From the NCBI GenBank assembly GCA_027596075.1, contig JADGJC010000094.1, forward strand, positions 62,001 to 126,000: a DNA stretch of 64,000 bases, in the 5' to 3' direction. Within the stretch, counting starts at the first letter, position 1. Each line of letters begins with the position of its first letter. The notes beneath the pieces were generated by a model, which was given only the letters and a program-made list of their open reading frames with translations, made no database searches and was not told where the DNA came from. Of this stretch, positions 1 through 14,000 are shown one piece after another. A program made the position numbers and the translations under genes. Source of the stretch: Rhizophlyctis rosea. Lineage: Eukaryota > Chytridiomycota > Chytridiomycetes > Rhizophlyctidales > Rhizophlyctidaceae.

Positions 1-163
1 CGCCCAGAAATAGATACTATATACATTATGCAAAGAATGCGGACTATAATCCGCCCACGTTTGCTCTCGTGACGGCTATACTATAGAGGTCTATACATCG
101 GTTTCAGTGAGAGCTGCTTCCCACATCGGGACTTTGTAGCGGTCTCCACTTCGGTGCCAGAAT

Positions 164-502
164 TTACGCCCACTTGCTCCCTCCCTTCTTCTTCTTAGGT
201 TTCGGCTTCGTTGCTGAGCTGATTCCTACCGCAACCTCGTCCGTTCCTACCCCTGCCTGTGCCGTCAGCGCCGACTCCACGTCACTCTCGACCAGCCAGC
301 TCAACGACGTATGCAATTGAGTGAGTTGGTGCGTTACGTCTGCGGAAGCTAGACCGACTGCTGCAGGCTCATTTTCGCTATTTGTCGTGGCGTTGAGGAA
401 GTGTGCGAGTCTCGTAGCTACTGCCTTTGGTGGTATGGGCTTGCTAGCGAGGACTGAAAGGCGTACGGGGATGGTGTCGGCAGACAGGTGTTTAGAGGTC
501 AT
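164..502 (-). CDS. Small hypothetical protein with Lys-rich C-terminus
   Basis: An ORF of about 112 codons begins at the ATG at 502; the frame stays open upstream to 559, so an N-terminal extension or upstream exon is possible. The protein has a Ser/Thr-rich start, a helical-looking middle (LTQLHTSLSWLVESDVESAL) and a basic tail with KPKPKKKKGGSKWA just before the stop. The tail suggests a nucleic-acid-binding or nucleolar protein, but no family is recognised and no function is assigned. It is divergent from NAA10, leaving about 360 bases for a shared promoter. Moderate confidence that it is real, because residue composition is protein-like and the basic C-terminus is specific. Confidence 0.5.
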   Translation of the reverse strand: MTSKHLSADTIPVRLSVLASKPIPPKAVATRLAHFLNATTNSENEPAAVGLASADVTHQLTQLHTSLSWLVESDVESALTAQAGVGTDEVAVGISSATKPKPKKKKGGSKWA

Positions 503-863
503 GGTGGAAGTGCTGGAAACGGTAGTCTTGAATATGAAGCACAAGCCGAGGTGAGTCACGTCTTCCCCCCTTGCGTGCAGTGACCTGATATATGCCGCTT
601 ACCTGTAATGCACCGGCATACAAAGGGTGAGTATTGAGAAAGTAGGGATTCTACTAAGGGAAAGTGAATCTCTTGAAATTTTGGCCAGCGGAATGAAGCG
701 CCCCCAAGCCTCACGCCACCAGCTTCACAGTCCCGAGTTTTCGGAGTCACCAAGATCACCTTCCCAGCAGGCTCCTGCGTTCTTGTATTGGTTTCCCTTT
801 CTACCAACCTCAGCCCCTATTATAACCTTAGATCCTTTCTCGACCTTGCCATTATTCGCAAAG

Positions 864-1737
864 ATGATCAACATCAGACAATCCACGGTACTTATCCTTC
901 CATCTGGCTGCCTCCCAGCAAGTTTCCTTTTGCCTGACTGACAAACTCATCTCCAAATTCTGCAGGTCGAAGACCTGATTTCCATGCAAAACTGCAACCT
1001 CCACAACCTACCAGAAAACTATGCTATGAAATACTACGTCTACCACGCCATCTCATGGCCACAACTTTCCTATGTCGCCGAAGACCACAAGGGTCGGATA
1101 GTCGGTTACGTACTAGCGAAGATGTACGTAAACAACGTTCCGCAGCGCTATTGGCTTGCTCAGTACTAACCGGAGATCGGCGCTCCAGGGAAGAAGACAT
1201 GCCTGACCCCAAGAAGGACGAACCTCACGGCCACATCACCAGTTTATCTGTCATGAGGACGTGGAGACGACTGGGGATTGCTGAGAAGTTGATGACTCAA
1301 GCGCGTATGTTGTGGGCCGATGATCGATTTGTTTACATTCCGACAGGGACCCGCTTCTGACACAGGGTCAATTCCTTGTTTCTTCACAGAGAAGGCGATG
1401 GCGGAGGTTTTCGGAGCGCATTACGTTTCTTTGCATGTACGAAAGAGCAACCGGGCAGCATTACACCTATACCGAGACACATTGAAGTTTGAGTGAGTTA
1501 TGGCCCTTTCATCTCTGTGGTTGCGTTTATGTTAACGCCGGCGTCCTTGATCAGAGTTCACGAAGTCGAGAAATCATATTACGCCGATGGAGAGGTTGGT
1601 GACATCAGTTTTGATCATCCGGTTCGCTCAAAGTGCCAACGTCCACCCAACAGGATGCGTATGCCATGCGCAAATATTTTGTGAAAGAGGATGAGAAAGA
1701 CGGCGACAAAAAAGCAGCAGAAGCTCCACAAAACTAA
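864..1737 (+). CDS. NAA10: N-alpha-acetyltransferase NAA10/ARD1 (NatA catalytic subunit)
   Basis: Catalytic subunit of NatA, which acetylates protein N-termini co-translationally at the ribosome together with NAA15. Exon 1 encodes MINIRQST; a GTACTT...CAG intron leads to [19 protein letters not shown], the conserved NAA10 start. The GNAT fold follows: [18 protein letters not shown], then [11 protein letters not shown], an intron at about 1121, the acetyl-CoA loop region [20 protein letters not shown] (RRLGIA matches the R/Q-x-x-G-x-A motif), then [20 protein letters not shown] and [17 protein letters not shown]. The tail is short and Lys/Glu-rich. At least four introns were placed from frame and GT/AG sites. 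It ends tail-to-tail with QNS1, about 100 bases away. Identification is secure; exact splice sites are inferred. Confidence 0.93.
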
Positions 1738-1840
1738 TTGACACGCATCGGGAGAGTCACACGGGTAAAACATTGTCCATAGCCTTGATTTGTGACCATT
1801 ACTGTACAATACATTCACTTCCACGACCCATCGTACACGC

Positions 1841-4800
1841 TCATTGCTGCTTATCTTTCTGGAGTTGCTCCAGGGATGCCGCCGATTCATCAATGCGCCG
1901 GAACTGCCATGTCCATGCGGCATTGTACAGGAATGGGCGCAGATCGAAGCGGTTGTCGTCTGGGGAGTAGTGGGACATATGGTACGCTGGAGGGAGGATA
2001 GTTGTCTTATGGCGGTTAATAGAATAATAGAAGAAGAATCGTTTCACACGCTCGGCAACCTGGTGAAGGGGTTTTAGTCTTAATGGCGATCTTGAACGTG
2101 CACTTGCGAGGTTTCACGCATTACCTCAGTTGGACCAAGCTTGTCGCCCCATTCGTGAAGCAGTTTGGAGAACATGCCGAATGGTCCGCATTTTGAGACT
2201 TTACGGAGCGTACCGTATACGGAGAGTTCGTCGTACGTCATTTTCATGTCGACCTTGACATACAACATAAGTTTAGGCTGCACCCCGTTGATTTGCAGAG
2301 CACACACCTCATCCCCTTGGACGTAGTCCTTCGTGATGGGCTCTAGCTCGGCCGTGGGCGTTGCATCAAGGAATCTAACTCATTTTCAGAGGCGCGTATA
2401 AAGCATCAAATTGGCGGTTCTAGCACTTACTCCGCAAGGACGGGCATGTCCATTGCCTCAATACAGTAATGAATGAATTTGCGTAAGTCGACCTTACTAA
2501 CTCCGCCAATAGGGTTCACATCAGCGCTGGAGCAGTCGTACTTGGTGAAGTAGCCTCGAAGCCTATGTATAAGCATCAGAAAATTGTCACATCCTCAACC
2601 TGATGAATAAGAATCTCCTACGTTTCATCAACATTGGCGCTACCGAGCACGAGCAGGGCAGAATTGCGTCCTCGGTACCACAATAGAAGTTGAGCAAACA
2701 TGTATGCCAGGACCATTCTTGACCTTGCCTGCATATGAGGAGTCAAAAGGTGACCGGTAAATATCCAAACAAGCAGAGCAACCTGCTCATACCTGGATAT
2801 TTTGGAGTGCCAAGTTCTCCACTTCCGTTCCTCCGTGGACTTTGAACTGCGGAGTTTTATTGGTGACGCTTGTGAACACCTTGATCAGCGCGGTAACAAT
2901 GGTATCCATGTTGAGATCGATGTGGTAGCTGAAAGAAGTCATTAGACATCCCATTATTATTTTATGTTGCTTCACCAACCAAGACCAACCTGCCGATGCG
3001 ATCCGCCAGATCCTTGGCGCGTTGCCGAGTCTCCTTGCTTGAGTTTTCTGTACCCATATAACAGGTGTGGAAGATGCGGCTAGTCGTGCGGTCATACTTA
3101 GGACTTTCTTCATTAAGTGGCAACGGCCTGAAGAGACTTACTTGCAGAATTCGCGAGGGTCGCTGGGCACATAATCGGTATTCTTTTGACCAGTAACTAT
3201 CCTAGCATCGGTGATGACCTGCTGATCTGTTCAGCCTGGTTAGAGCTGCATCCAATCGCATCGATTATTCAGCGGCATGGTACCTCCTTGCTTTGCTGAT
3301 TCGCAAACTAATTGACACATTGACCATACAATCAAGGCCGTAGAGCAACTATCAAGACCGCCACTAAGAGGCAGGAAGAACCCGCCGCTCTTTGACCGAC
3401 GCAAATAGTCCCAGAGCCAACATGCCGGCCCAAATCTGCCCAAATGATCACTGATCAGCAAAGAACACTCACATGCAGCGAAGAAATATCTGATTTACCG
3501 GATTTCTTCCTGCGGTGTGTGGTACTTTGGAGCCCTTCCGGGAGTGAGCTTGGTCCTCATTCCTGTCTTGAAGATATCATGCGACAAATTGATGTCGGCA
3601 AAAAGGCGGGGATATGCTGGAGAAGCTGCCGCTTGTGATGCACGACTCGGTTGAGATCCGCGGAACGATCGGACGTCTTCAATGTCTACCGTGGCAGTGA
3701 TCACCTCCTGTAGCTTTCTTTGAGTCGCCAACTCGGATTTCAAGGGCGACGCGTCGCACTTACCACATCCTTCAATGAGAATTGACTTCCTTGTCCAACC
3801 AACTCGCCGTTCATCGAGATGAGGGCGCAGCCATCGTAATACACACGCTCACCATCGCAGCCTTGTTGGTTTGCATACAAGTAGATGCCGCCCGACTGCA
3901 GGAGTGGATATCAGCATCAGACATCGTTGGGGCACATCCATCAAATTGGCCGACCTTAGCGGTCGCGTCTCGAATGAGATTGACGCGCGTATGCAGTTTC
4001 TGAAATTCATGGTGACTACCACTGCTGTTGGTGATGATTTCTACTCCATCAAGTGACATATGGATGTGTGGACTGCATGTTGATGCGTCAGTTGATTTTA
4101 GCTTTATCAGGTGGCATATCGATACCTCACCTATCTGGCGTGAAGAGCTCTTCACAAACTTCAGTTCCAACAACGGTGCTGACGTAGGGTGCATGTTAGG
4201 CTGTGAAATGACTCCCATTCCGCCACAGTGACTTACTCGTGTGTAGCAATCACTCCATCTCCAAAAGGAACGGTCGTCTGGTGAAGTTCGAAAAAGATTA
4301 GATGGAATTGCAAACATGCCGACGATGTAACTCACTTGACCGGTGATCTCGGCAATCATGCGCGGCAAGTAGTGGTCCTCCAATTGCCGGGTCTTTCTCC
4401 AGGATGCAAACCATCGCATCTCCCGATAATTGCCATCGTTAGCGAGGAACATTTTCGGACGGATCAAGATGATCTTCTTGTTCAAGAAAACTATCCGGCA
4501 GTTGTACTTGACATCCTTGTGGACGACAGGCCTAATCATGTTGTGAGCACGTAATCAATTGGCATGATCGGGGCAAGGTTCCCTCAGTTTGACACTTGCA
4601 TGCCCACATCAACCAGAATGTCACGACACTCGTCGTTCGAAAGGAGTTTCGCGAGCACTTCCCATGAGTGCAAGTATGTGTCACCTGTTATTGATGCATT
4701 GGAATTGATGAATGTTCATGTAACAACCAATGGGATAGGCTTTACCCTCGTAGAAATGATCATTGCAACCGTATCCACTGAATGAAGATATACATTAATG

Positions 4801-5054
4801 ACTCCGCTATGACTCCCACTTAAAAGTTTGGTGCATACGTGATCTCTAGTTCGGGCCCCAGGCGTAGTTTCGCGCCCGCAGCCTTGGCTTGCCGGATACT
4901 TTCGAGAATACGCTCATAGTTGCCTTGGAAGTCCAAAGCCCATTGGTTCTGTGCGGTTCATTAGTACACCCTTCGAACGTCGTGGACAAGATGTATAGAC
5001 TGAGGCAGTATTCCCCACCAGAGAGCAGGTCGCAACAGTGATATGATGGCCCAT
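1841..5054 (-). CDS. QNS1: Glutamine-dependent NAD+ synthetase
   Basis: Last step of NAD+ synthesis: amidates nicotinic acid adenine dinucleotide using ATP and ammonia from glutamine. The start at 5054 gives [12 protein letters not shown], then an intron and [20 protein letters not shown]. The N-terminal nitrilase-type glutaminase includes GPELEI (catalytic Glu) and VCEELFTP (catalytic Cys) near 4150. The C-terminal synthetase has the ATP pyrophosphatase loop [16 protein letters not shown] near 3370, then [14 protein letters not shown] and [18 protein letters not shown] segments. The C-terminus ([54 protein letters not shown]) matches fungal Qns1 closely. The coding region is broken by many short introns. 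It is divergent from NOT1 and convergent with NAA10. Nothing appears missing. Confidence 0.95.
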
Positions 5055-5691
5055 CTTGAGAGAGCGGAGTTAGCAGCGTTTGCTGGGAATAGTTTTAAGA
5101 GTGCACAGGGACGGTTGACGCTGTAAAAGGCTCGTGTGTGACTAATAGAAGTCTGTATATGGCGTGTTCGATGAGTGGTTTCAAGTTGGAAGACCCAACT
5201 GGTGGGGGGGTGAGAGAGTGCTAAATTTGACGTCAACCTCATCTCACCAGGAATCAGAAACGGGGTCTGAGGACCGCGACACACTGTGAAACGCCACAAC
5301 TGCAACTCAGGTCACTGTGCCATCACTTTGACGCCCTTGCCACTTGCCACTTGCCCCGTGATCCTGGTGTTCATGCGTCATTCTGAGTCACTGCTCAGGT
5401 GGCCAGGCTCCGACCATCTGTGCTCTTGCGTCTTGGCCACCCCACAGCGCTTCAACTTCGCAAACCTGCTTCCCACTCCCAATTCAGATCTTCCCACGAC
5501 ATCCATCTCCATATCCACTTTCCTTTTCTTTGGTAAGTCTTGCAGCAGTATGGGACGCCATTTGGTCGACTGCACTCTATATGGCGACTTCACGAAGCTT
5601 AACAGTTTCACTCAAAACCTGCTGTTAAACCTGTTTTTGACGCACCTCTCTTCTGCAGAACACATGACTCGGGGCGCCTCGCCCGAATAAT
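5055..5691. promoter_or_regulatory. Divergent QNS1/NOT1 intergenic region with bZIP-type sites
   Basis: About 640 bases between the divergent starts of QNS1 and NOT1. It contains a perfect CRE palindrome TGACGTCA at 5228-5235, an AP-1/Gcn4-type TGAGTCA at 5384-5390 and a TGCGTCA variant at 5374-5380. These motifs are seen directly; binding by a CREB/ATF or Gcn4-like factor is inference. The NOT1-proximal part could include 5' UTR. No convincing gene is seen here. Confidence 0.4.
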
Positions 5692-8600
5692 ATGCAGGGT
5701 CCAGAATTCGCGGTTGATCTTCCCTCGCTGCTGCTGCTGGATCACCCAACGACTTCCCCACGGAACGTCGCCCGTCGCCATCTGGCCTATCTGCTGACCG
5801 CACAACAGGACCAAACTTCGAACAGTTCCCCAACCCTTGCTGGGGTAAGTTGTTGGGTTGTTGCAGCACGCATCCCTCAGGAACGAGCTTTGAGTGACGT
5901 TTCTTTGCTTTCTTAGCTTCACAACACCTTAGACATCCCTTTCGCATCTCCTCGAACTCTACCCAGAAGTCAGACCACTACCGAAGAAGTCAAACTCTCG
6001 GCCACCCACCGTTTTGCAACCGCCCCTCTAAAGGAGAGAACTCTCAAACGCCTTATTGAGCAGCGCGAGCTTAGTGTCTTCCAGAAGCTTGTTGTTGGAT
6101 CGCTTTTACTCCTCGCGGCTGAAGAAGTATCCAACGATAGTCAGTATTTTCAAATTTGATCATTGATGATTTCAAGAATCATTTTTAATAGATCTACTAC
6201 AGTTATTGATCGTTATCGAGAGCTTCTTACAATTTGCGGGCAGTCCATTTCTGACCTCCATTGGCAAGACGTTCCCTCACCGGACGCGACTTTGTTGCTA
6301 TCTGTTCTGCGGCTGCTTTCCCGGTCTTCTATTCTACCCGAAAGCGACAACTCGACAGTAGTAGCCACAGCAACTCAGCTAGCGCAACTCAGTGCCTCCT
6401 CGGCAACGCTTCGACCTCAAACTGACTATTGGAACTTGAAGAGTTTTGCAGGGGTCGTGATGTAAGCGTATATTGGCAAGTTGTTCGACCTGTAATGGAT
6501 CTTGAGATATCTCGTTTTAGGGACGGTGGCAGACGAGCTGCCAATGATGGCTCTCTTGGAGCACACGTTTCAAGCATGGTCTCTATAGCCGCATTAATGA
6601 GAGATCTGGGTTACGGGGCGACAAGTTCGGCTGGGACGGTCGTCAAGGTGTTGGAACATCTCAGCATATCGCCGGCCAACGCGCCGACGACGCTGTCAGA
6701 AGAGGAAATCTCACGAACCTTGGCTATGATGGCCATGACGCATACGGGATTGGCGGGATTGGGAGCCTCAGAATCTTCAATATTGAAGGGTGCGGACCCA
6801 ATAGATTTGCAAAGAGTGACGACATGGGACGTGGAGCTGTTCATGTCTGTGGTTCTAGAACTGGTGAGCTCAAATTGGATTTTGGCGTCAAGCGATTGGA
6901 GCTGACATGGAGTAATCCCATCCAGAGACCGGACCTCGACTGGTTCTTAGTGATGCGGAAATTAGACATGCCCGATTTCCTGGTTCCGGACACGCAGGGG
7001 CTGGGCATTATCATTAACGCATCGAAGATTGTCCTGAAGGTGGATAATTACTGCAAGACAATCATTTTGTACAACTACTGAAATTCCATGGCAGGACCTG
7101 TACCAGTTTCCGATTGGCGCATTCTTTGGTCGATGGAGCAATGAGAGGGGCCAACTATCGTTCTTGAAGCAGGCGATTCAATCCGCACCTGAGCTCTTCA
7201 GTTTGAATCAGACCGCGCCTCGTCGGGTGGTGACCTTGGAAGGGGCGAACAGTGCCGCAAGGGTTCTCATACCCGCTTTAGGCAATCAGGCGTGGAATTC
7301 ACTGGATTTGATAGAGACTCTTGTGCTCCTATCTGATGGTCCATCATACGAGGAGGTGAAAAGTCTCCTTGAGAGTGCATCACAACAGTCACCGGAACTG
7401 CTGCTGCTTGGTTTTGCGCAACTAACGGTATGTTGCAACGGTTGCCAAAACATATCTACATCTTTCTGACCATCCTGGATGCAGATACCGTGGAACAACT
7501 TATTGAAAGAACTGGCGCCGAATCTAGTAATGATGTTCCTCCAAAATCATCAAAATTCGAACTTCGTATTGCCAAGACTCTGGCAACTATCACAGCCACT
7601 GGCCATCTCCGGCCTACTGCATCTCTACTCCCGAGATCCGTCGTCGTTGTCTCGGATATTGGACGTAGCGCAAGAAATGAAGGTATGGCAGTTAATGACC
7701 GCGTCAATTACACTACTTGCTCTGTATTGACAAACTCCCTCAGGCCCTGTCACAAATACTGGAAACGAAGCCGTTCTCGTTTGCGATCGATTTGGCGGCA
7801 CTCGCATCTCGAAGGGACTATTTGAACTTGGAGAAGTGGCTGCAAGATCATATTTGCCAGGAAGGGGATATCTTCATCAAAGCCTGTTTGGATTTCCTAA
7901 ACGAGAAGGTCACGTCACATATCTTGCGCCAAGAGAGCAACAGTGTCCAACAATCTGTTCCTTTGTCTGTGGACGTGGTAAACATCTTTTTGCGCATGTT
8001 GGACAGCCATGCCAGGTAATTCGTCTTGACCGAATAGCGTGTTGTTGAATGTGTATTGATATCAATTGCAGTACCATGTCGGCTGATAATGGAGAGTATC
8101 TGAAAGATATCGTCAGCACGTGCTTGCAAACCTATCCTCGCCTATCAAACATGCCAGCCGGCGGAGACGAGCCATCGGCCGGGGAAAGTCATTCGTTCAC
8201 TGAGGACGTGGAGGAGGAGGCCAATACACATTACAAGAGGATGTACAAGGGGGAGTTGACGATCAATGAGGTCGTCCAACTTTTGCAGCGGTTCAAAGCC
8301 TCGTCAAACCAACGCGAAGTCGACATCTACAAGTGCATGATACACAACCTCTTCGACGAGTATACCTTCTTTCCACGATATCCTCCAACAGAGCTCGCGA
8401 TCACCAGTGTGCTATTCGGCGCCTTGATTCAGAACCAGGTGGTGACGGGCTGGGCTCTCGGAATCGCACTACGATATGTTTTGGAAGCTTTGCGACAACC
8501 TGTGGATTCGAGCTTGTTCAGTTTCGGGATACAAGCGTTGCTCCAGTTTCGACCCCGACTCAGCGAGTGGCCACAATACTGCGGCCTACTGTTACAGATC

Positions 8601-11600
8601 CCCCATCTCCACCAAGCCCATCCAGAGATAGTCCAGTACATTCAGACGCTCCAGTCCCAAGCACCTCCACCGGCACCAGGCGACCAGTCACAGACGGATC
8701 CGGGATGGCCTTTCAACTCCCGCTCATTCAACGAACCTCCGAAGGCACAGACGACGGAAGCAACCGTGTTTACAGCCCTGAAGCCCGATACCCTGGTTGA
8801 TGCCGTGGATAAGGATCACTACGAAGTCCCTAATGAAGCAACCCAGGACAAAATCCTGTTCATCATCAACAACGTGTCGGAAGGAAACCTGGACGTGAAG
8901 GTGGCGGAGTCGAAGGGTTTGCTCAAGGAGGTTCATTTCCGGTGGTTCAGTCATTATATCGTCGTCAAGCGGGCGAGCATCGAGCCCAACTTCCACGGGC
9001 TGTACATCAAGTATTTGGATGCATTGGAGAGTGCTGGTCTGCAACGGCACATCCTGCACGAGACGTATTCCAACATCCGGATATTGCTGAACTCGGAGAA
9101 AACCTTGACGTCATCTGGGGAGCGGTCACTGTTGAAGAATCTTGGCACGTGGTTGGGTGGAATAACGCTTGCCAAGAACAAGCCCATCAAGCATAAGAAT
9201 TTGGCCGTGAAGGTATGTTGGAAGTGAAAGGTTGGGACTTTGCAATGTGTATTTACCGTTCATCACAGGATCTCCTGCTGGAGGGTTACGACAGCAACCG
9301 GCTCATCGTTGTCATTCCGTTCGTATGCAAAGTTCTGGAGCAGTGCAATTCGAGCAAAGTCTTCCGACCGCCGAATCCCTGGTTGATGGCGATCATGAAG
9401 TTGCTGGCGGAGCTGTATCATTATGCGGACTTGAAGTTGAACTTGAAGTTTGAGGTGGAGGTTCTGTGCAAGAACATACGGTTGGATATCAAAGGTATGG
9501 TTTCGGAATGGGATGGCCGTTGATGGCTTACATGACTCAACTCGCCATATCCCTATCATCAGATATTCCACCGACCAACCTTTTGCGTGATCGACCTCAA
9601 AAGGTGGCGGGACCTGCTGCGGAGCTTTTCCGGAACTTCCAGAAGTTGTCTGTCACCAGCACGGGGGCGGAGCCTGCAACCACTGCGGCGCAGGCAGGGG
9701 GGTTGCCAGGGGCATTGGGAGGTGGGGTGGGAGGAATGGGCATGGGAACGGTCACAACGTCCGCAGGTGTACCCCCCGCCGCCGTTGCTGCCGCACCTGG
9801 GGATGATTTGGGTGTCGGCTTCCCCAATCTTGCTTCCTACATCACGTTCAATCCAAATCTGCCTATCTTCAGCGCGCAGCCGTCGCTTAAACGCATTGTC
9901 CATATTGCGATTGATCGGGCTATTCGTGAGGTATGGGGGCTTTTGATAAGCTGGATTGGGCATTTCGCTAAATCGTGCCTGGCGTAGATCATCTCGCCGG
10001 TTGTGGAGAGAAGCGTTACCATCGCGGGCATCGCAACACGGGAATTGGTCATCAAAGATTTTGCGTTGGAGCCTGATGAAAACAAGGTGGCGAAGGCGGC
10101 GCATATGATGGTGCAGAATTTGGCGGGTAAGTATTGAAAAGGGGTTGATCAATCATTGAATCAAATTGTTAAAATATTCTTGTAGGGAGCTTGGCTGGTG
10201 TATCATCGAGAGAACCTCTCAGGGTCAGCATGATGTCCCATCTTCGCAGTTTATTAGTACAGAATGGGTTCACGGAGGTAAGAAAGATTACTATGTAGTT
10301 TGGGTAGGGAAATTGTTGCTGATTCCACTCCAGCAAACCATGCCTGAACAAGCGGTGTACATCATCGTCGCGGACAACCTTGACCTAGCGTGTTCCGTGA
10401 TGGAGAAGGCGGCGTCGGAGAAGGCCATTCCGGAGATTGACGAGCAGTTGCAAGCAGCATATCACACGAGAAGAAAGCACCGAGAGGTATGTTTTTGCCT
10501 ATAATTTGTCAAGAATATTCGATTTACATTTCAAAACAGCGCACTGGTCAACCATACTATGATATGCAAGTCTATGCGGCATCGCGATACCCGTCCACAC
10601 TACCTGAACCCTTGCGCTTGAAGCCGGGAGGTCTATCACTGCAACAAGTGAGTACGACGTCATCGTGGCTGCTCAACAAAAAGGAATTACTCATCTTGTG
10701 CTCTTAGTTCCGTGTGTATGAGGATTTCACGCGAATTGTGCGGCATGCACCCGCCCCTCAGGGTATGTAGCTTGGCTGTACCACTCAAACGGCCGCAATT
10801 TAAGCTCATTGTGCACATCATCGGCAACAGAAATGAATGAAAGACCAGCTCGTCCATTTGGGCAACGGCAGGAGGGTGCGCCGATGATTGGCGCAGGTCT
10901 TGCAGGGATCGAAGACGCGAACGCACCTCTTCCGCTACCCCAGCTGCTGGAGAAGTTTGCAGTAAGAGCATTGTCGCTCAAATTATTTGTTTAAGCATAA
11001 GCTTACATAAAATCATCAGGCAATCATCAACGAGCTTGAGAAGTTGATCCAACAGAATGCTGGGTCGTCTCTGGAGAGTTTGCCCGCTCAGCATGATATC
11101 CGTACTCTGGTTCGCAAAATCCCTATGCTCGCGGCACAGGCTTTCAACCGGGACGAGGCTGCGCTGGTCTTTTCGCAGAAAGTCGTTCAACTCCTGTACA
11201 GGAACGAATCCAACTTGTCGCGGGAGGTATACATCCTTTTGTTGGAACGGCTGTGCGATTTGTCGAAGCGGTTGGCGAAGGAGGTGAAGGAATGGTTGTT
11301 GTACCACGATGATGAGGTATGTCAGGGTCAGGTATCTCACGCGCGTGTATGAATGAGGATTGACATCTTAACTTCCAGCGGAAGTACAACGTTCCTGTCA
11401 CGGTATCTATCATTCAAGCGCGATTGCTGGCCGTGCCGGAGTTGGACATGCAACTCGCCCGCTTGATGGACAATGGACGCACCTCAATTGTTGATTTCGC
11501 CGCGCAATTGATTGGCCAGTGCCTCCTACAAGAACCCAACCTTGCGACGCAGAACGACTTCTTCAATTCGATCGAAGTGCTCAGCAAGCTTGCTTCAAGA

Positions 11601-13534
11601 GGTTCCGTTCCTGAGAGTGTGGTGCGAACACTCGAAGGGTTGAAGGCGAAGGCGGCCGCTTTGTCTATCAACAACTTGACGGCGCGGGATGGTGAGACGG
11701 GTGGCGTTCGGGAACAGTTGGCCATTTTGTTCACCGACTGGGTGCGGATTTACCATCATCCGGCATCTAATGAGAAGTCGCATGCCAACTATATTGCTCA
11801 GGTATGTTGACCACTGTCTACATGTTACTGCAGAGCAAATGGCTGATATCTTTTGCAGTTGCAGCAGCAAGGTATCCTGCGCGCGGAGGCGATCTCGCCG
11901 TTGTTCTTCCGCGTCTGCACTGAGATCAGTGTGGACACCTACATCCGCACGAAAGCCACGCCTGGTGTCTTGCCGGTGTTGCCGTTCCAAGCCGTGGACG
12001 CCTTTGCTCGTCTCATTGTTTTGCTGGTCCGATACCACACAGATCCCGCGGGTCTAGACGACAATCATGCTCGTCTGAACTTGACCGCTAAGATCTTGTC
12101 CATCATCGTGCTTGGTCTGGTTCACTCGCACGAGCAAAAGCGGACGACCTTCAACCAAAGGCCCTTCTTCAGGCTCTTTGCCACGTTGTTGAATGATCTT
12201 CATCAGTTCGAGGAACACCTTCAGCCCATTTACATTCCCATCCTTTCCGCGGTCAGGTATGTCATTAAGGATGTTTGTTCACGTCACTTGAATATATTCA
12301 TATTTATCAATCTGCCAATGTAGCAACACGTTCCACACCCTCCAACCGTCGTTCCTCCCTGGTTTCACGTTCTCGTGGCTGCAGTTGGTGTCGCACCGGT
12401 TCTTCATGCCGAAGCTGTTGCTGGCTGAAAATCAAAAGGTAGGTTAAACCGGCAAAGACTTCGCTGCGTGTAGCAGAATATCGTCTAACCTGCGTCGCGC
12501 AATAGTTTTGGCCTTTCTTCCAACGGCTGCTGGTGGACTTGTTCAAGTTCTTGGGACCATTTTTGCGCCAAAGCGGCATGACAGATACCACCCGGCTATT
12601 GTACAAGGCCACTCTGCGGATCCTCCTGGTCCTGTTGCACGACTTTCCGGAGTTCTTGTGCGACTTCCATTTCAGCTTCGTGGACGTTATCCCGCATTCC
12701 TGCATCCAACTCCGCAACCTTATCCTCAGTGCCTTCCCCAAAGACATGCGGTTACCCGATCCGTTCACGCCCAACCTGAAGGTCGATCTCCTTCCAGAAA
12801 TCAACCAGCCGCCACACGTTCTGTCTGACTACACCAGCAGTTTGATCCAAAACAACTTCAAGCACGACATCGAGACCTACCTGCGGACCAGGGCTCCTCC
12901 GTCGTTCCTTACGGACTTGCGGCAACGCTTGATGCTTCCTGAAGGAGCGGTCTCGGAGACGGGGACTAAGTACAATGTTCCCGCCATCAACTCGTTGGTC
13001 CTCTTCGTTGGGGTGCAGGCAATCATGCAGGCACAAGCGAGGGCGCCACAAGGAGCAGCTCCCATTGCCCAGAGCGCGCCGATGGATATCTTCCAGACGC
13101 TGGTTGTGGAACTGGACACCGAGGGACGATATCTGGTGTTGAGCGCCATCGCCAACCAGCTCCGATACCCAAACAGTCACACACACTACTTCAGCTGCGT
13201 GCTGTTGTACCTGTTTGCTGAAGCAAACCAAGAGATTATCCAGGAGCAAATCACAAGGTATGTCGAGAACTTCACCGGTGACTAAAATCATACTGGGTTC
13301 CCGAGCGTTGTTGCTGACATTGAATACCCCAACAGGGTTTTGATTGAGCGGCTCATCGTCAACCGCCCACACCCGTACGGGCTCCTCATCACGTTCATCG
13401 AGCTGATCAGAAATCCACGGTACAACTTCTGGGACCACACCAACTTCATCCGCTGTTCTCCCGAGATCGAGCGACTCTTTTCCAGCGTCGCTAGATCCAT
13501 CAACCAATCCTTGACGCGAGTGCCTCAGTCATAG
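5692..13534 (+). CDS. NOT1: CCR4-NOT complex scaffold subunit NOT1
   Basis: Scaffold of the CCR4-NOT deadenylase that organises mRNA deadenylation, decay and translational repression. The start at 5692 gives [19 protein letters not shown]; the N-terminal HEAT-like region covers roughly 5692-8050 with several short introns. The TTP-binding MIF4G-like domain is near 8260-8640 ([39 protein letters not shown]). The CAF1-binding MIF4G domain is near 8840-9500 and contains [20 protein letters not shown] and [15 protein letters not shown], which are diagnostic. A DUF3819-type region follows ([15 protein letters not shown], near 9830), then the C-terminal NOT1 superfamily domain near 11860-13530, ending with [20 protein letters not shown] and [21 protein letters not shown] Gly/Ala/Pro-rich loop near 9660-9820 is a likely disordered linker. 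Identification is secure. Confidence 0.95.
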
Positions 13535-14000
13535 CTAGAGAGGGGGTTATGATGATCCAGATACTGGTAGTAGGAGGGCGGGTTATGGGGAGTTTTTTGT
13601 AGCTTTTGTTCTTCATTCCTGTTTCGTTCTTTTTTCTTCTTTATTTTTCTTTTCTTTTTGTGTTTTCTGAAAGTTCAGGAAATAATTGTGCATAACAGCT
13701 ACCTTTTTTCACTTGTATTATACGTTCGAATATATGTATGGTTTTTGCAGGAGCTCTTATAATAGAAACTGTTCAGGAAGCCGGGTCGTGCTGTTCGGAG
13801 TTACCAGGCGGATTGGGGGAGGGCCGAATTGGCGATCCGGGAACCACTTGCACTGTAATGCGGCAAATTTGATGATTGGATCCCGTAACGCATTAGCATG
13901 CCTGTATGCTCTATGTTCTGTCTACAGAAGGTATATCTGTTGACAGGAGCTATCATTCATAGCCTTATTCTATTTTAATGGAGAATAGCAGACGAGCAAG
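13535..14000. other. Convergent intergenic region
   Basis: The 3' flank of NOT1 and the 3' flank of the minus-strand ATPase gene. A T-rich run near 13610-13680 is compatible with NOT1 3' UTR and polyadenylation signals. No further gene is seen. Confidence 0.4.
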